From positions 1 to 64,000 of the forward strand of contig CAMVOC010000006.1 in assembly GCA_947169045.1 (NCBI GenBank): 64,000 bases of DNA, written 5' to 3'. Of the stretch, positions 40,303-49,365 are shown piece by piece. The translations under genes were made by a program, and so were the position numbers. The notes under the pieces were generated by a model. That model was not told the origin of the DNA. It made no database searches and worked only from the letters and a program-made list of their open reading frames with translations. The DNA is from an uncultured bacterium (GTDB lineage: Bacteria; Patescibacteriota; Gracilibacteria; Absconditabacterales; Absconditicoccaceae). Within the stretch, counting starts at the first letter, position 1. Every line of letters begins with the position of its first letter.

Positions 40303-40375
40303 CCTCCTTTATTTTTTAATAATCCATTAATTATCTATTAATATTTTATTATACTTATTTTTTATTAAAAGTCAA
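40303..40375 (-). promoter_or_regulatory. Promoter and strong Shine-Dalgarno site of the triple-repeat gene
   Basis: On the minus strand TTGACT (40375-40370), 16 bases, TATAAT (40353-40348); then AAAGGAGG (40310-40303) seven bases before the ATG at 40295. The Shine-Dalgarno site decides the start and is one of only two strong ones in the window. Confidence 0.8.
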
Positions 40376-40403
40376 GAGAAAAAGTCGTAAAAGTCAGTTT
40401 TTT

Positions 40404-40432
40404 TTGTTTTTTTTCTGCAACTCCCTTATAAT
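40404..40432 (+). promoter_or_regulatory. Promoter of AMP phosphorylase
   Basis: TTGTTT (40404-40409), 17 bases, TATAAT (40427-40432). The ~32-base leader reads CCTTTTTATTATTTAGTAC, U-rich with no Shine-Dalgarno site. Confidence 0.6.
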
Positions 40433-40470
40433 AGAAGAGAGAACCTTTTTATTATTTAGTACTTAGCTCT

Positions 40471-42027
40471 ATGACACGTTCATCAACAAAGCTTTTCACC
40501 TCATCTGATAATTTTTTCAGTGCTAAAGCTATTCTTCGCCCGATTGTGGATGGAGGAAATCACTATAACGTCGTTTTGAATGAATTTCAGGCTCTCGGTT
40601 TTGGTATTACCGCTGAGGACCTTGCATCTCTTACAAATGCAGCGGGAGATACGATTACTGCTAACGTCCTCTTGTCTGATGAAGTTAGCCCAGGAACTGT
40701 CGAGATTTATCAAGACACTTTCGAGCGTTTCCCTGTTAAAGAAGGCGAAACTGTTAGTATTCAGATTGCTCAAGCAAGCTCTCTAGCTAACGACGCTATT
40801 CGTAAAAAGATGAAAGGAGAAAATATTAGTTATGACGAGATGTTTGCCATTATTAAAGATATTTCTGAGGGAAAATTGAGCGAGATTATGATGACGTATT
40901 ACGTTGCATCCTCTTTCTTTTTCCCAACAACTGACGAAGAAATGTGTCAAACTGCTAAAGCAATGGCCGAAACAGGGGTAACATTTCATTATCCTAAAGG
41001 AGAAATCGTGGCTGACAAGCACTGTATCGGTGGAGTTCCTGGAAATGAAACAACCATGATTCTCATTCCGATTATTGCTTCTCTCGGTATCAAAATCCCT
41101 AAAAATTTCTCGAAATCTATCACTTCTCCTGCGGCAACTGGTGAATGCGTAAATGTACTGATGGATATCAATTTTAATAAGCAGGGAATTGAAAAGCTGA
41201 TTAAAGAGAACAATTGTTGTTTGGTTTGGGGAGGCGGATTAGATTTGGCTCCTGCTGATGATAAGCTTATTAAAGTACAATATCCGCTAGCAATGCAATC
41301 TAGAGCAAAGGTCGTTTCTAGTATTATGGCTAAAAAATATGCAATGTGAGTTACCCATTCATTGATTGATATTCCTGTGGGGCCAACTGCAAAAGTTACC
41401 TCCATGATGGAAGCAGTCGATCGAAAGAAAAAGTTTGAATATGTAGGTAAACAACTCTGAATGAAAATGTCCGTACAGATTACTCCTGCTATGGAAGTGA
41501 TTGGAAATGGGGTTGGAGCCGTTCTTCAGGTGCGTGAAGTGCTAAGGGTGTTACAGCAGCATCCTTCTCGTCCTCAGGATCTTGAGACTAAAGCACTTTT
41601 CTTGGCTGCTAAATTGATTGAACTAGTCGGACTCGTCAAAGGAGTTAACAAACATAAAAAAGCTCTGGCTCTAGCAAAAGAGCAACTTACCTCTGGTAAA
41701 GCTCGGGCTATGATGCAAAAAATCATTACTGCTCAACATGGAAATCCAAACATTGACTCTGAACATTTGAAGTTAGGAACTCATACATTTGACGTAGTCG
41801 CTCAACAAGATGGAAAGGTACAAGTCATTGACTTACACAATGTTAATCAAATCGCACGTCGTCTCTGATGTCCTACGATTGATGAGGCGGGAATGTATTT
41901 ACATAAAAAACTGCAAGATTCCGTGAAAAAAGGTGATATCCTCTATACTATGTATTCTAATGACGCAACAAAAATTACCTTAGCGAAAGAACTCGAAGCG
42001 ATTAAACCTGCGTTTCAAATTGCTTAA
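40471..42027 (+). CDS. AMP phosphorylase (archaeal-type thymidine phosphorylase family)
   Basis: A 518-residue protein. An N-terminal ~85-residue beta domain is followed by the phosphorylase core with [15 protein letters not shown] (residues ~188-202), [22 protein letters not shown] and [14 protein letters not shown]. This order is that of archaeal AMP phosphorylase, which turns AMP and phosphate into adenine and ribose-1,5-bisphosphate for the RuBisCO-linked nucleotide salvage route described in archaea and CPR bacteria. The three TGA codons (41347, 41458, 41866) are Gly. CGG in SGKA-(CGG)-AMMQ sits at an aromatic-type site. RuBisCO and the isomerase are not in this window. Confidence 0.93.
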
Positions 42028-42071
42028 CTCTCTACATTATCAGCTTTTTATTTCTTCTTATCTTTAGTATT

Positions 42072-43388
42072 ATGCCAACACAAGCAGCAACTCCTACAAC
42101 TCCTTGAGCTACAACTTGAGCTACAGCTTGAGTAACCCCTACAGCTTGAGTACCCCCTACAGCTCCAACTGGAGCAGCACCTTGAATGGCCACTTCAGCG
42201 ACTCCTTGAGTGACTCCTTGAGCTACAACTTGAACGACAACTTGAGCTGTTTCTTGAACCGCACCTGCTACAGAGCAAACTGCGCCTGTTCCTCAGCAGG
42301 TACCAGAAGATCCAAAAGCATACCTAGAAATTCTCTTTGATCGTATGGTTAAGGCAGATTCTTCGGATATTTATCTGACATACGGAGAAGAGCCAACGAT
42401 TAGGGTATATGGAGAGGCCAAGAGACTTGTAGAATTCCCTAAACTGGATGATAAAACTTTGGACGCCTTTATTGATGTAATGATGAGCGATTTTGATAGG
42501 AAGAATTATAAAGACTCTTTAGCTGCCGATCTCGGACTCTCTATGGGAGGAAGACGTTACAGGATCAATATTTCTCGTCAGCAAGATCATACCATGATTG
42601 TTGCCAGACTTTTGGAAGAGAAAGTGCCTACTATTGATGAAAAAAAGCTGCCTCAAATTTTTAAGCAGCTTGTACAAACTACGAATGGATTGATTTTTAT
42701 GGTAGGACCTACTGGTTCCGGAAAATCAACCTCGTTGGCTGCCATGATTGAAGAGATCAACATGACAATGCATAAGCATATTATCACGATTGAAGATCCG
42801 ATCGAATATGTCTTTACTCCGAAAAAGTCTATTTTTGAGCAAAAACAGCTGGGAAGAGATATTGTTTCTTTTTCGTCTGCGATGAAATTTGCACTTAGGC
42901 AGAGACCTGATATTGTGCTCTTTGGAGAGATCCGTGATACTGAATCCGTGAGAAATGCTATCGCTCTAGCAGAAACAGGACACCTTGTGATGACAACTAT
43001 CCACTCTAGATCTGCAGAGCAAACCGTGAATAAGATTATTTCGATGTTCCCTGCCGATGAGCAATCTCAGATTAGAAACCAGCTTTCGGAAAATATGACG
43101 GCTATTATTATTCAGAAACTGATTAGAAAGGCTGATGGAAAGTGAATGGTGCCTGCTCATGAGATTCTCCTCCATAACACTGCGGTAGAAAACACCATTA
43201 GAGAAAATAAGCTGAATCAGATCAAAAACGTGATGTATACCTCTAGAAATATAGGAATGCAACTCCTAGAAGATCATTTGGCTGTGCTTGTGGAGCAAGG
43301 ATTGATTACTCCTAACGCCGCTATGGCAAACGCTAACGACATTGACCACGTGAAGAGGGAGATGACCAGTAAATGAATTCAGTTTTAA
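42072..43388 (+). CDS. pilT: PilT-like pilus retraction ATPase with a recoding-dependent linker
   Basis: A 438-residue protein. Residues ~80-435 match PilT: DIYLTYGEEPTIRVYG at the N-domain, Walker A GPTGSGKST, the Asp box TIEDPIEYVF, Walker B RPDIVLFGEIRD, His box TGHLVMTTIHSRSA and a C-terminal QKLIRK. The first ~75 residues are a Pro/Thr/Ala/Gly low-complexity linker in which 10 of 11 Gly are TGA, written as near-repeats of CTTGAGCTACA. PilT pulls type IV pili back for twitching and DNA uptake. Starting at ATG 42072 is supported by the U-rich leader CAGCTTTTTATTTCTTC. A start at 42345 would skip the linker. Two small genes follow. Confidence 0.93.
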
Positions 43389-43418
43389 TCTTCTTTTTGT
43401 TTTACTTCTTGAAATAGC

Positions 43419-43721
43419 ATGGAAACACAAAGCTTTCGCAAAAGTATGCTGATTAGAATCTTGGAGCAACTGCAGGGATATTGGTCGCTTGCAAAAGGGT
43501 TTTTGGAATTAATTCAGCAGACGGATGATGAAACGTTTATCACTACGCTCTACCAAAAAATTAGGGCAACAATTGCTAACATTCAAGACAGACAAGAGAA
43601 AGAACGTGTGCAACATCAACTTAAAAAAATGTATGCGCAACAGAGATCTGAGGCTGCATTAATGCAACAAGATCAAAAAGAAGCTGAGCAGCTCTTGGAT
43701 TCTTTATTTCTTAATATTTAG
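43419..43721 (+). CDS. Small helical protein after pilT
   Basis: A 100-residue Gln/Glu/Lys-rich helical protein, no TGA and no membrane segment. It lies 30 bases after pilT and four bases before the next small gene, so likely one operon. Ends in TAG. Family not recognised. Confidence 0.6.
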   Translation: METQSFRKSMLIRILEQLQGYWSLAKGFLELIQQTDDETFITTLYQKIRATIANIQDRQEKERVQHQLKKMYAQQRSEAALMQQDQKEAEQLLDSLFLNI

Positions 43722-43725
43722 TATC

Positions 43726-43959
43726 ATGACTCTCGAAACGACAACTCCTATGGAAGCTCCAAAAAATGAGCTCACTCGCGAAGAACAAGATATCTTAAAA
43801 TTCTGCGATCAGCAGGAAAATATTTCCCAGTTAGGAAAGGAATTAAATGCAGAAAATGAGAGTTTTCGTCAAGACTTTTCAGCGATGATTCTCGAACTTT
43901 TTTCAGAAGAGCAACTTCAAAAATGTGATCCTACTTTTAGAGAAATTATGCACGTGTAA
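43726..43959 (+). CDS. Small acidic protein after pilT
   Basis: A 77-residue acidic helical protein (LTREEQDILKFCDQQENIS near the N-terminus). No TGA. It is last in the pilT operon, directly before the convergent miaA end at 43970. Function unknown; a pilus-accessory role is only a guess from position. Confidence 0.55.
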   Translation: MTLETTTPMEAPKNELTREEQDILKFCDQQENISQLGKELNAENESFRQDFSAMILELFSEEQLQKCDPTFREIMHV

Positions 43960-43969
43960 TTCCGTGATG

Positions 43970-44923
43970 TTATAGATACAGCACTTGATACTGCACATTT
44001 TCTCTCGCTCAAACATTCCCTTCGGCAATATAACGGCGGAATCGTGTCCTTTGTTTTTTTGCTAGATGATGGGTGTTTTTTTTAAGTAATTCTTCCATTT
44101 TCTCGAAATCATATTGATTCTGGAGATATCCAATGACTTCTTTGTAACCGATTCCGTTCATCGATTGAAGATCTGCCGTATATCCAGCGTTTAATAACGA
44201 TTTTACTTCGTCGATGAGGCCGTTTTTGAGCATTTGTTTGATTCTTGCATTGATGAGTCTATTCCCCTCTTCGGTTTCTCTCCGGATTCCTAGCATTAGA
44301 AGCGGATGTTTAACGGGTTGCTGAATAAAGCCTTCCGTCTTCGTTTTCCCTGTCGTATGATAAATTTCCAGAGCTCTAATCAGGTATCTCGTTGCTTTGG
44401 GATGGATTTTTAGTGCCTCGTCTGGATCGATACGTGAAAGCTCTGCATGAAGAAATCCTGGTTCAGCTTTTTCTTTTTCTTCCATTGTTGCTCTAAAGAT
44501 TGGATCTGGAGCAGACTCTGGCATAGTGAAATTTTTGTAAATGGTATCAATATATAAGCCCGTACCACCTACGATAACTGGGATTTTTTTACGGGAAAGA
44601 ATTTGTTCAACAATCGTTTCGCTATCCTGTTTTCGCTGTCCGGCGGTATAAGTCTCGTCCGGATCGACAATATCGATTTGATGGTGTGGGACTTTTTCCC
44701 TTATTTCCTTGGAAACTTTATCCGTTCCAATATCCATCAGACGAAAAATCTGTCTGCTGTCAGCAGATATGATTTCCATATCGAAATATTGGCTTAATTC
44801 TATGGAAAGTCCGCTCTTCCCCGTCGCTGTCGCTCCTCGAATGATAATCGTACCATCGTGGTTTGCAGAAAGGAAGTTTTCAATAGTGGATTTTATATTG
44901 AGAATCTTATTTCACCAATCCAT
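43970..44923 (-). CDS. miaA: MiaA, tRNA dimethylallyltransferase
   Basis: A 317-residue enzyme. It has the P-loop GATATGKSGLS near residue 30, SADSRQIFRLMDIGTDK, VGGTGLYI and RALEIYHTTG. It adds isopentenyl to A37 of tRNAs reading UNN, the substrate for MiaB. The C-terminal AKKQRT-(CGA)-FRRYIA carries CGA (44042-44044) at the invariant Trp of KRQxTWFR. Two TGA codons are Gly, one near the N-terminus and one at 44009. Its start overlaps the upstream gene's stop by 17 bases, so the two are coupled. Confidence 0.95.
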
Positions 44924-45557
44924 AATTCTCAGGTCGGAAAAAAGGGTTATAAGAACATCTTGGGGTCTCACAACGAAGAGATGCAAGTTGAGGTCCCGTC
45001 TCTGTATATCTTACCTTTGCAACTCGTGTTTCTTTGAAATGTTGAGCATTGTATTCAGGAAGTAAGGAATATTCCAGTTCGTATTGATATTCTTCGATTC
45101 ACGAAGGTGACGTTGAGATGAGTGTAATATTTTGTGGCTGAAGACTATGATTTTCGATACCATCAATAAAGCTATTGATTTTGTACGCTGACCAGAATTG
45201 TTTGATGGTTGCGTTATTTCTCATTGCTGAGTCCATTAGTGTCTTCAGCAGCGCAACGTCTTTGGAAGAAAAGATTTGGTACCATTGGTATAAAAATTGA
45301 GGTCCTGTAGTAGCTTCTTCAACGACTGTAATGGAAGACTCTGTATTTGATGGCTCAGATATTGGAGTTTCTGAAGAATCTATGTTTACAATAATGTCTT
45401 CTTCTGTAGCTCATTTTTGCGTTTCGGATATCATTTTCGGACGCATACATGATTCGTAGAGTGCGATACAAAACATCAATAAAGAACATCCAAAAAATAT
45501 CCACACCCACACAGGAATCAGTCTTTTTTCATTTGTTTCGTTTTTTACTTTTGGCAT
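44907..45557 (-). CDS. Membrane-anchored exported protein (216 residues), unknown
   Basis: A short basic tail (MPKVKNETNEKR) leads into one membrane helix (residues ~14-35, VWVWIFFGCSLLMFCIALY), then a Ser/Thr/Glu-rich linker and a globular domain of ~130 residues with YQWYQIFSSKDVALLKTLMD, in the style of periplasmic NTF2-like or VirB8-type folds (weak resemblance only). TGA codons near 45417 and 45106 are Gly. It overlaps miaA by 17 bases. No clear promoter was found. Confidence 0.65.
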
Positions 45558-45625
45558 TTTTTTCGTTTTCACAAAATAAAACAACAGGTTGCTGTGCAGT
45601 GTACAGATATAGACAAAAAATGCAA

Positions 45626-45665
45626 GAAAAAAAGCTGTTAGAAAAAGACACTGTCAACCAGCTTT
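45626..45665 (-). terminator. Rho-independent terminator after secY
   Basis: On the minus strand AAAGCTGGTT (45665-45656) pairs with AACAGCTTT (45639-45631) with one bulge, followed by a T-run (45630-45626 and beyond). Confidence 0.6.
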
Positions 45666-45694
45666 ACGAGCTAATATCTAGTGTCTCTCTCTTT

Positions 45695-47020
45695 TTAGTA
45701 TTTTTCGTATTTTGCCATTACGAGGTCAGTTTCGACTTTATTTAAGATGTCTTGCACTACTCCAACGATAATAATTACTCCAGATCCTGCAACGATTGTT
45801 GGCATTCCTCCAAGAGCGGAAGCGATCTGTGTTATAAATGGAATTGCGTCAAGAACATAGGTATAAATTGCGATCAATGCCAATCCTAATCCTCACCACA
45901 AGCACAAATGCATTAAAATCTTATTGATATAATTCGTCGTCTGTTTTCCTGGTCTAATTCCTGGAACGTATCCTCCTCTTTTTTGGATACTATCAGCAAT
46001 TCTTTCTGGATTGAACGTGATAGAAGTATACAGGAAGGTAAATCCTACGATAAAGATGACATAGAAGATAATTGCAAGTCGTCCTGGATTTGAAGAATAG
46101 ATGTTGAGATTGAGCTGTATCCAGTTTGCGATTGCCATCAGTTTTTCATTTGCTGGCTGGAACTGGGTAATCAATTGAGACATTAAATAAGGGAAAGACA
46201 CAAATGCCATTGCGAAGATGATTGGCACCATTCCTACCGGATTCAAAGGAATTGGCAAGATGGAAGATTGTTGCACCTTTCCAGATTTGGTATAAATTAC
46301 TGGGATCTCTTTTTGAGATTTGAGAATGAAGATAGAAAGCAGAGTCAATACGAGGACAATTAGTACCATAAAGAGCACTATTGCAACTACGTTTTCTCCA
46401 GAAGCTAATGAAGTGTATGCTTTCTGCATAATTCCTGAAACGATAGATGCGAAGATGAGGAGAGAAATTCCGTTAGATATTCCCTTTTCTGTAATCATTT
46501 CTCCCATCCACATCAAGATCAATGATCCTACCGTTAACATAAATGCCGTTCAGCATACCACGAGGATATTCCCTGTATCAATTGCGTTTCCTCCTAACAT
46601 TTGATTCATGATGAAGACCATTCCGATTCCTTGTACGAAGGCAAGTGGCGCGGTAAGTCGTCTCGTATATTGAGAAATCTTTGCTCTTCCTACGTCTCCT
46701 TGTTCTTGGAGTTCTTCGAGTTTTGGAATTACAGATCCTAACAATTGGAAGATAATAGAAGAAGTAATATATGGAGAAACTCCTATTGCTACGATAGCGA
46801 AATTGGACAAAGCTCCTCCCATTAACATCACGAGATATCCAAATCCTGCAGCAGCTCCAGAATCCATTGCTCCACTCATGAGAGTATCAATATTCACGAA
46901 AGGAACTGGCACGAATACTAGCAATCTATAAAGCGCTAGAATCAGCAGTGTAAATCCGATTTTTTTCATCAATTCCTTATTTGAGACGATCTCTTGGAAT
47001 TTTCTCGCGACCTTTTTCAT
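45695..47020 (-). CDS. secY: SecY, protein translocase channel
   Basis: A 441-residue protein with ten predicted membrane helices. It has the plug-region PFVNID, the second helix with GVSPYITSSII, QYTR-(CGA)-LTAPLAF, GISNGISLLIF, FNPERIADS and the C-terminal PTIVAGSGVIIIVG. TGA at 46550-46552 (helix 4) and 45893-45895 (helix 10) are Gly. The CGA at 46658-46660 falls where other SecY have Tyr or Trp after YTR. I start at ATG 47020; the frame upstream has only TTG. It follows rplO, as in the usual spc operon, but adk, map and the other ribosomal genes are absent here. Confidence 0.96.
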
Positions 47021-47080
47021 TGTGGTTAATGATTTCAAAAGATTAAAATACGGCAGATTATACCTGAAGATGCTAAAGCA

Positions 47081-47527
47081 TTAAGCGATTTTTCCTCCAG
47101 CTTTTTCTATCTTTTCTTTAGCAGAAGTAGTGAATTTATCCATTCCCGTGAAGGTTAATGCTTTCGTTAATTCTCCATTTCCCAAAATCTTTACAAGAGC
47201 ATCTGTAGTTTTGATGTATCCTGCCTGTTTGAGCAATTCTTTCGTTACTTCTGAAGAGAATCTATCATCCTTTTCAAATACTGCAACGTTGAAAACTTCG
47301 TACGTATCAACGAGTTTGTAATATCTTTTAAATCCTTTAGCTTTTGGCATTCTCATGGTAATTGGAGTTTGTCCTCCCTCGAAAAATGGTCTAATGGTTT
47401 TCCCTGCTCTAGCCTTTTGTCCTTTTAGACCTTTTCCAGAGTAATTTCCTTTTGAGGCATCTCCTCTTCCAAGCTGTCTTGATTTAGCCTTAAATCCCTT
47501 GGATCTTGTTAACTCGTGCAATTTCAT
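47081..47527 (-). CDS. rplO: Ribosomal protein uL15
   Basis: A 148-residue protein with QLGRGDASKGNYSGKGLKG, RPFFEGGQTPITMRMPK and the C-terminal GGKIA. No TGA codons; Arg uses AGA. It begins an rplO-secY unit from the promoter at 47567-47594, cut off from the rest of the spc operon. Confidence 0.95.
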   Translation of the reverse strand: MKLHELTRSKGFKAKSRQLGRGDASKGNYSGKGLKGQKARAGKTIRPFFEGGQTPITMRMPKAKGFKRYYKLVDTYEVFNVAVFEKDDRFSSEVTKELLKQAGYIKTTDALVKILGNGELTKALTFTGMDKFTTSAKEKIEKAGGKIA

Positions 47528-47566
47528 CAGTGATAAAATGATAAGTAAAAACTGTTAAGTTTCGTG

Positions 47567-47594
47567 TTTATAGTTATTTTCTGTCAAAATGCAA
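47567..47594 (-). promoter_or_regulatory. Promoter of rplO-secY
   Basis: TTGCAT (47594-47589), 16 bases, TATAAA (47572-47567) on the minus strand. An overlapping TTGACA at ~47586 is spaced too close to be the -35. Leader is U-rich. Confidence 0.5.
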
Positions 47595-47711
47595 GGAAAA
47601 TCGCGTCGAAAAAGAAAAAAAGTCTGTACTTGCTTTTTTTGTGTGAAATGATATACTATTTGATAGTATTCTTTTTTTGTCGTATCCTTTACCTTTTAAA
47701 TTGTTCTTTTC

Positions 47712-48659
47712 ATGTATATTCCTCTTCATTGACATAGCACTTTTTCTTTTTTGGAAGCTGTAAGCTCCCCTGGTAATATTGTAAAAAAAGCTCAAGAACT
47801 CTGACTTCCTGCGATTGCAATCACAGATTACACGGGACTCTACGGTTTACCTTCTTTTACTCAGGCAACAAAAGCTGCTGATATTAAGGCAATTCTTTGA
47901 GTAGAACTCGGCTTTGTCCTAGATCTCAATGCAACCCTCTTGGGGAAAAGCATTGGAAATATTGTTTTGCTTGCGGAGACTCAGGAAGGATACCAAAATT
48001 TGATGAAGCTTACTTCATTTGCCAATCAGGATGGAATCTCTGGGAAACCTAAAATCGATTTAAAAGCTCTGCAACAGTGGTCTAAAGGAATCGTTACCAT
48101 TACATGAGGTACAGAAAGCTGGCTTTGAGTCATGCTAAATGCTGGAGAGCAAAAAGAAAGAATTTTCGAAATTTACGAGATGATTCACAAGATTAGCGGT
48201 GAAAATTGTTATCTGGAAGTCGTTGCTCAATCTGAACAAGAAATCTTTCATTTACGTGAGATCAATCAGCTTTGTTTATCTTTTGCTGAAAAAACAGGCA
48301 CTAAGTGTCTTATCAATAATATTTATTCTTACCCTAACCCTACAGATAAGCCTACCCGAGAGTTGGCGCTTGCTATCAAAGACAATAAGAAAATTTACGA
48401 TTCTGACCGTAGAAAGCCAGTTGGTGCCTATCATATTATGACAGAAGAAGAAATCAGAAAAATCTGACTCGATAATGGATATTCAGAAGAACAACTTAAC
48501 GAGCGATTAACCAATAATGAGCTACTTGCTGAGAGAGTCTCTGCACAAATTCCGTTTTCATCTGGACTCTTTCCTAAATATGCCGCTCCTGCAGAAATCG
48601 ATCAGCTCTACGAGCAGCACAAAACTGAACTTATTATTGAAGGTGAAACGTCTGCGTAA
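47712..48659 (+). CDS. Stand-alone PHP domain of DNA polymerase III alpha (degenerate)
   Basis: A 315-residue protein that matches the N-terminal quarter of DnaE and stops where the polymerase palm would begin (SSGLFPKYAAP). The PHP start reads YIPLHGHSTFSFLEA with a TGA-coded Gly between the two His, then ITDYTGLYG, where active PHP domains have TDH, so a metal ligand is replaced by Tyr. LGVELGF, TGGTESWL and the trailing DNKKIYDSDRRKP follow DnaE order. The opposite strand beyond 48634 is tmk, so the polymerase core is not next door. It may be a split DnaE or an unrelated binding protein. Confidence 0.8.
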
Positions 48660-49248
48660 TGAGAGAAAAAATCTGTTGATGTACTTCGTCTGGAGTCTGA
48701 TTTGCATTCACCACTTCCCATTGGTATTTTTCCGCAAGTTCTAGAAAGATCTTTCTACAAGTTCTCTGTTTTTCGTCATTATTTTCGTACAAATGTCCTT
48801 GTTCTACCGCTTCCAAATATCTTTCTCCATCTAGTAAAATCGTAAGATCCGGCTTTAGCAGTGGAGCATTTAATTCTTCCAGTAACGCACGAGAAACTCC
48901 ATCAACCGTTCATCGGGCAATATTTGTCCCTGCATAATTTTCTGCAATAACCCAATATCCCTCATTTAAAAGCTGCTGTAATTGAGGTTGATAACACATT
49001 TTATTGTATGATGCGTACACCTGACACAAGAAAGGAGAATAGTTATCTGGATTATTTTCATGTCGGATGCGTCGGCAAATATCTCCTACGTATTCTTGAT
49101 ATAAATGATATTTTAAGGTTTTCGTTGGGAAGTGAGCCTGCTGTAAAGTTGCTTCAAGTTTACGTACTTGAGTACTTTTCCCTACATTATTACAACCATC
49201 AATAACGATAAATTTTCCTTTAGAAGGTTGGGTAGATATCTTGTTCAT
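48634..49248 (-). CDS. tmk: Thymidylate kinase (dTMP kinase), divergent
   Basis: A 204-residue P-loop kinase with VIDGCNNVGKSTQ (Walker A), an ENYAGTNIA-(CGA)-G stretch in place of DRYxxSxxAYQG, and LTILLD. CGA at 48913-48915 sits at the aromatic of AYQ and is followed by a TGA-coded Gly (48910). It makes dTDP from dTMP. It overlaps the convergent PHP gene end by 26 bases. The DRY motif is altered, so specificity could be shifted. Confidence 0.82.
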
Positions 49249-49292
49249 GTCTTGTAAAAGATTGGGTAGATAAAAGTATTTTGCTCCTCTTA

Positions 49293-49320
49293 TGGATACT
49301 TTATAACACTAAAAAGTCAA
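49293..49320 (-). promoter_or_regulatory. Promoter of tmk
   Basis: TTGACT (49320-49315), 16 bases, TATCCA (49298-49293) on the minus strand; -10 is weak but the -35 is the common form here. Confidence 0.45.
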
Positions 49321-49331
49321 GATGAAAACCG

Positions 49332-49359
49332 TTGCATTAAGAAGGGCGATTCTTATGAT
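49332..49359 (+). promoter_or_regulatory. Promoter of uvrD, likely leaderless
   Basis: TTGCAT (49332-49337), 16 bases, TATGAT (49354-49359), then six bases to the ATG at 49366. The predicted start point coincides with the start codon. Confidence 0.6.
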
Positions 49360-49365
49360 GAGAGC

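Noticed and set aside
42104-42340. Ser/Asn/Tyr-rich plus-strand frame of 78 residues
   Set aside because: It is an out-of-frame shadow of the pilT Pro/Thr/Gly linker repeats.
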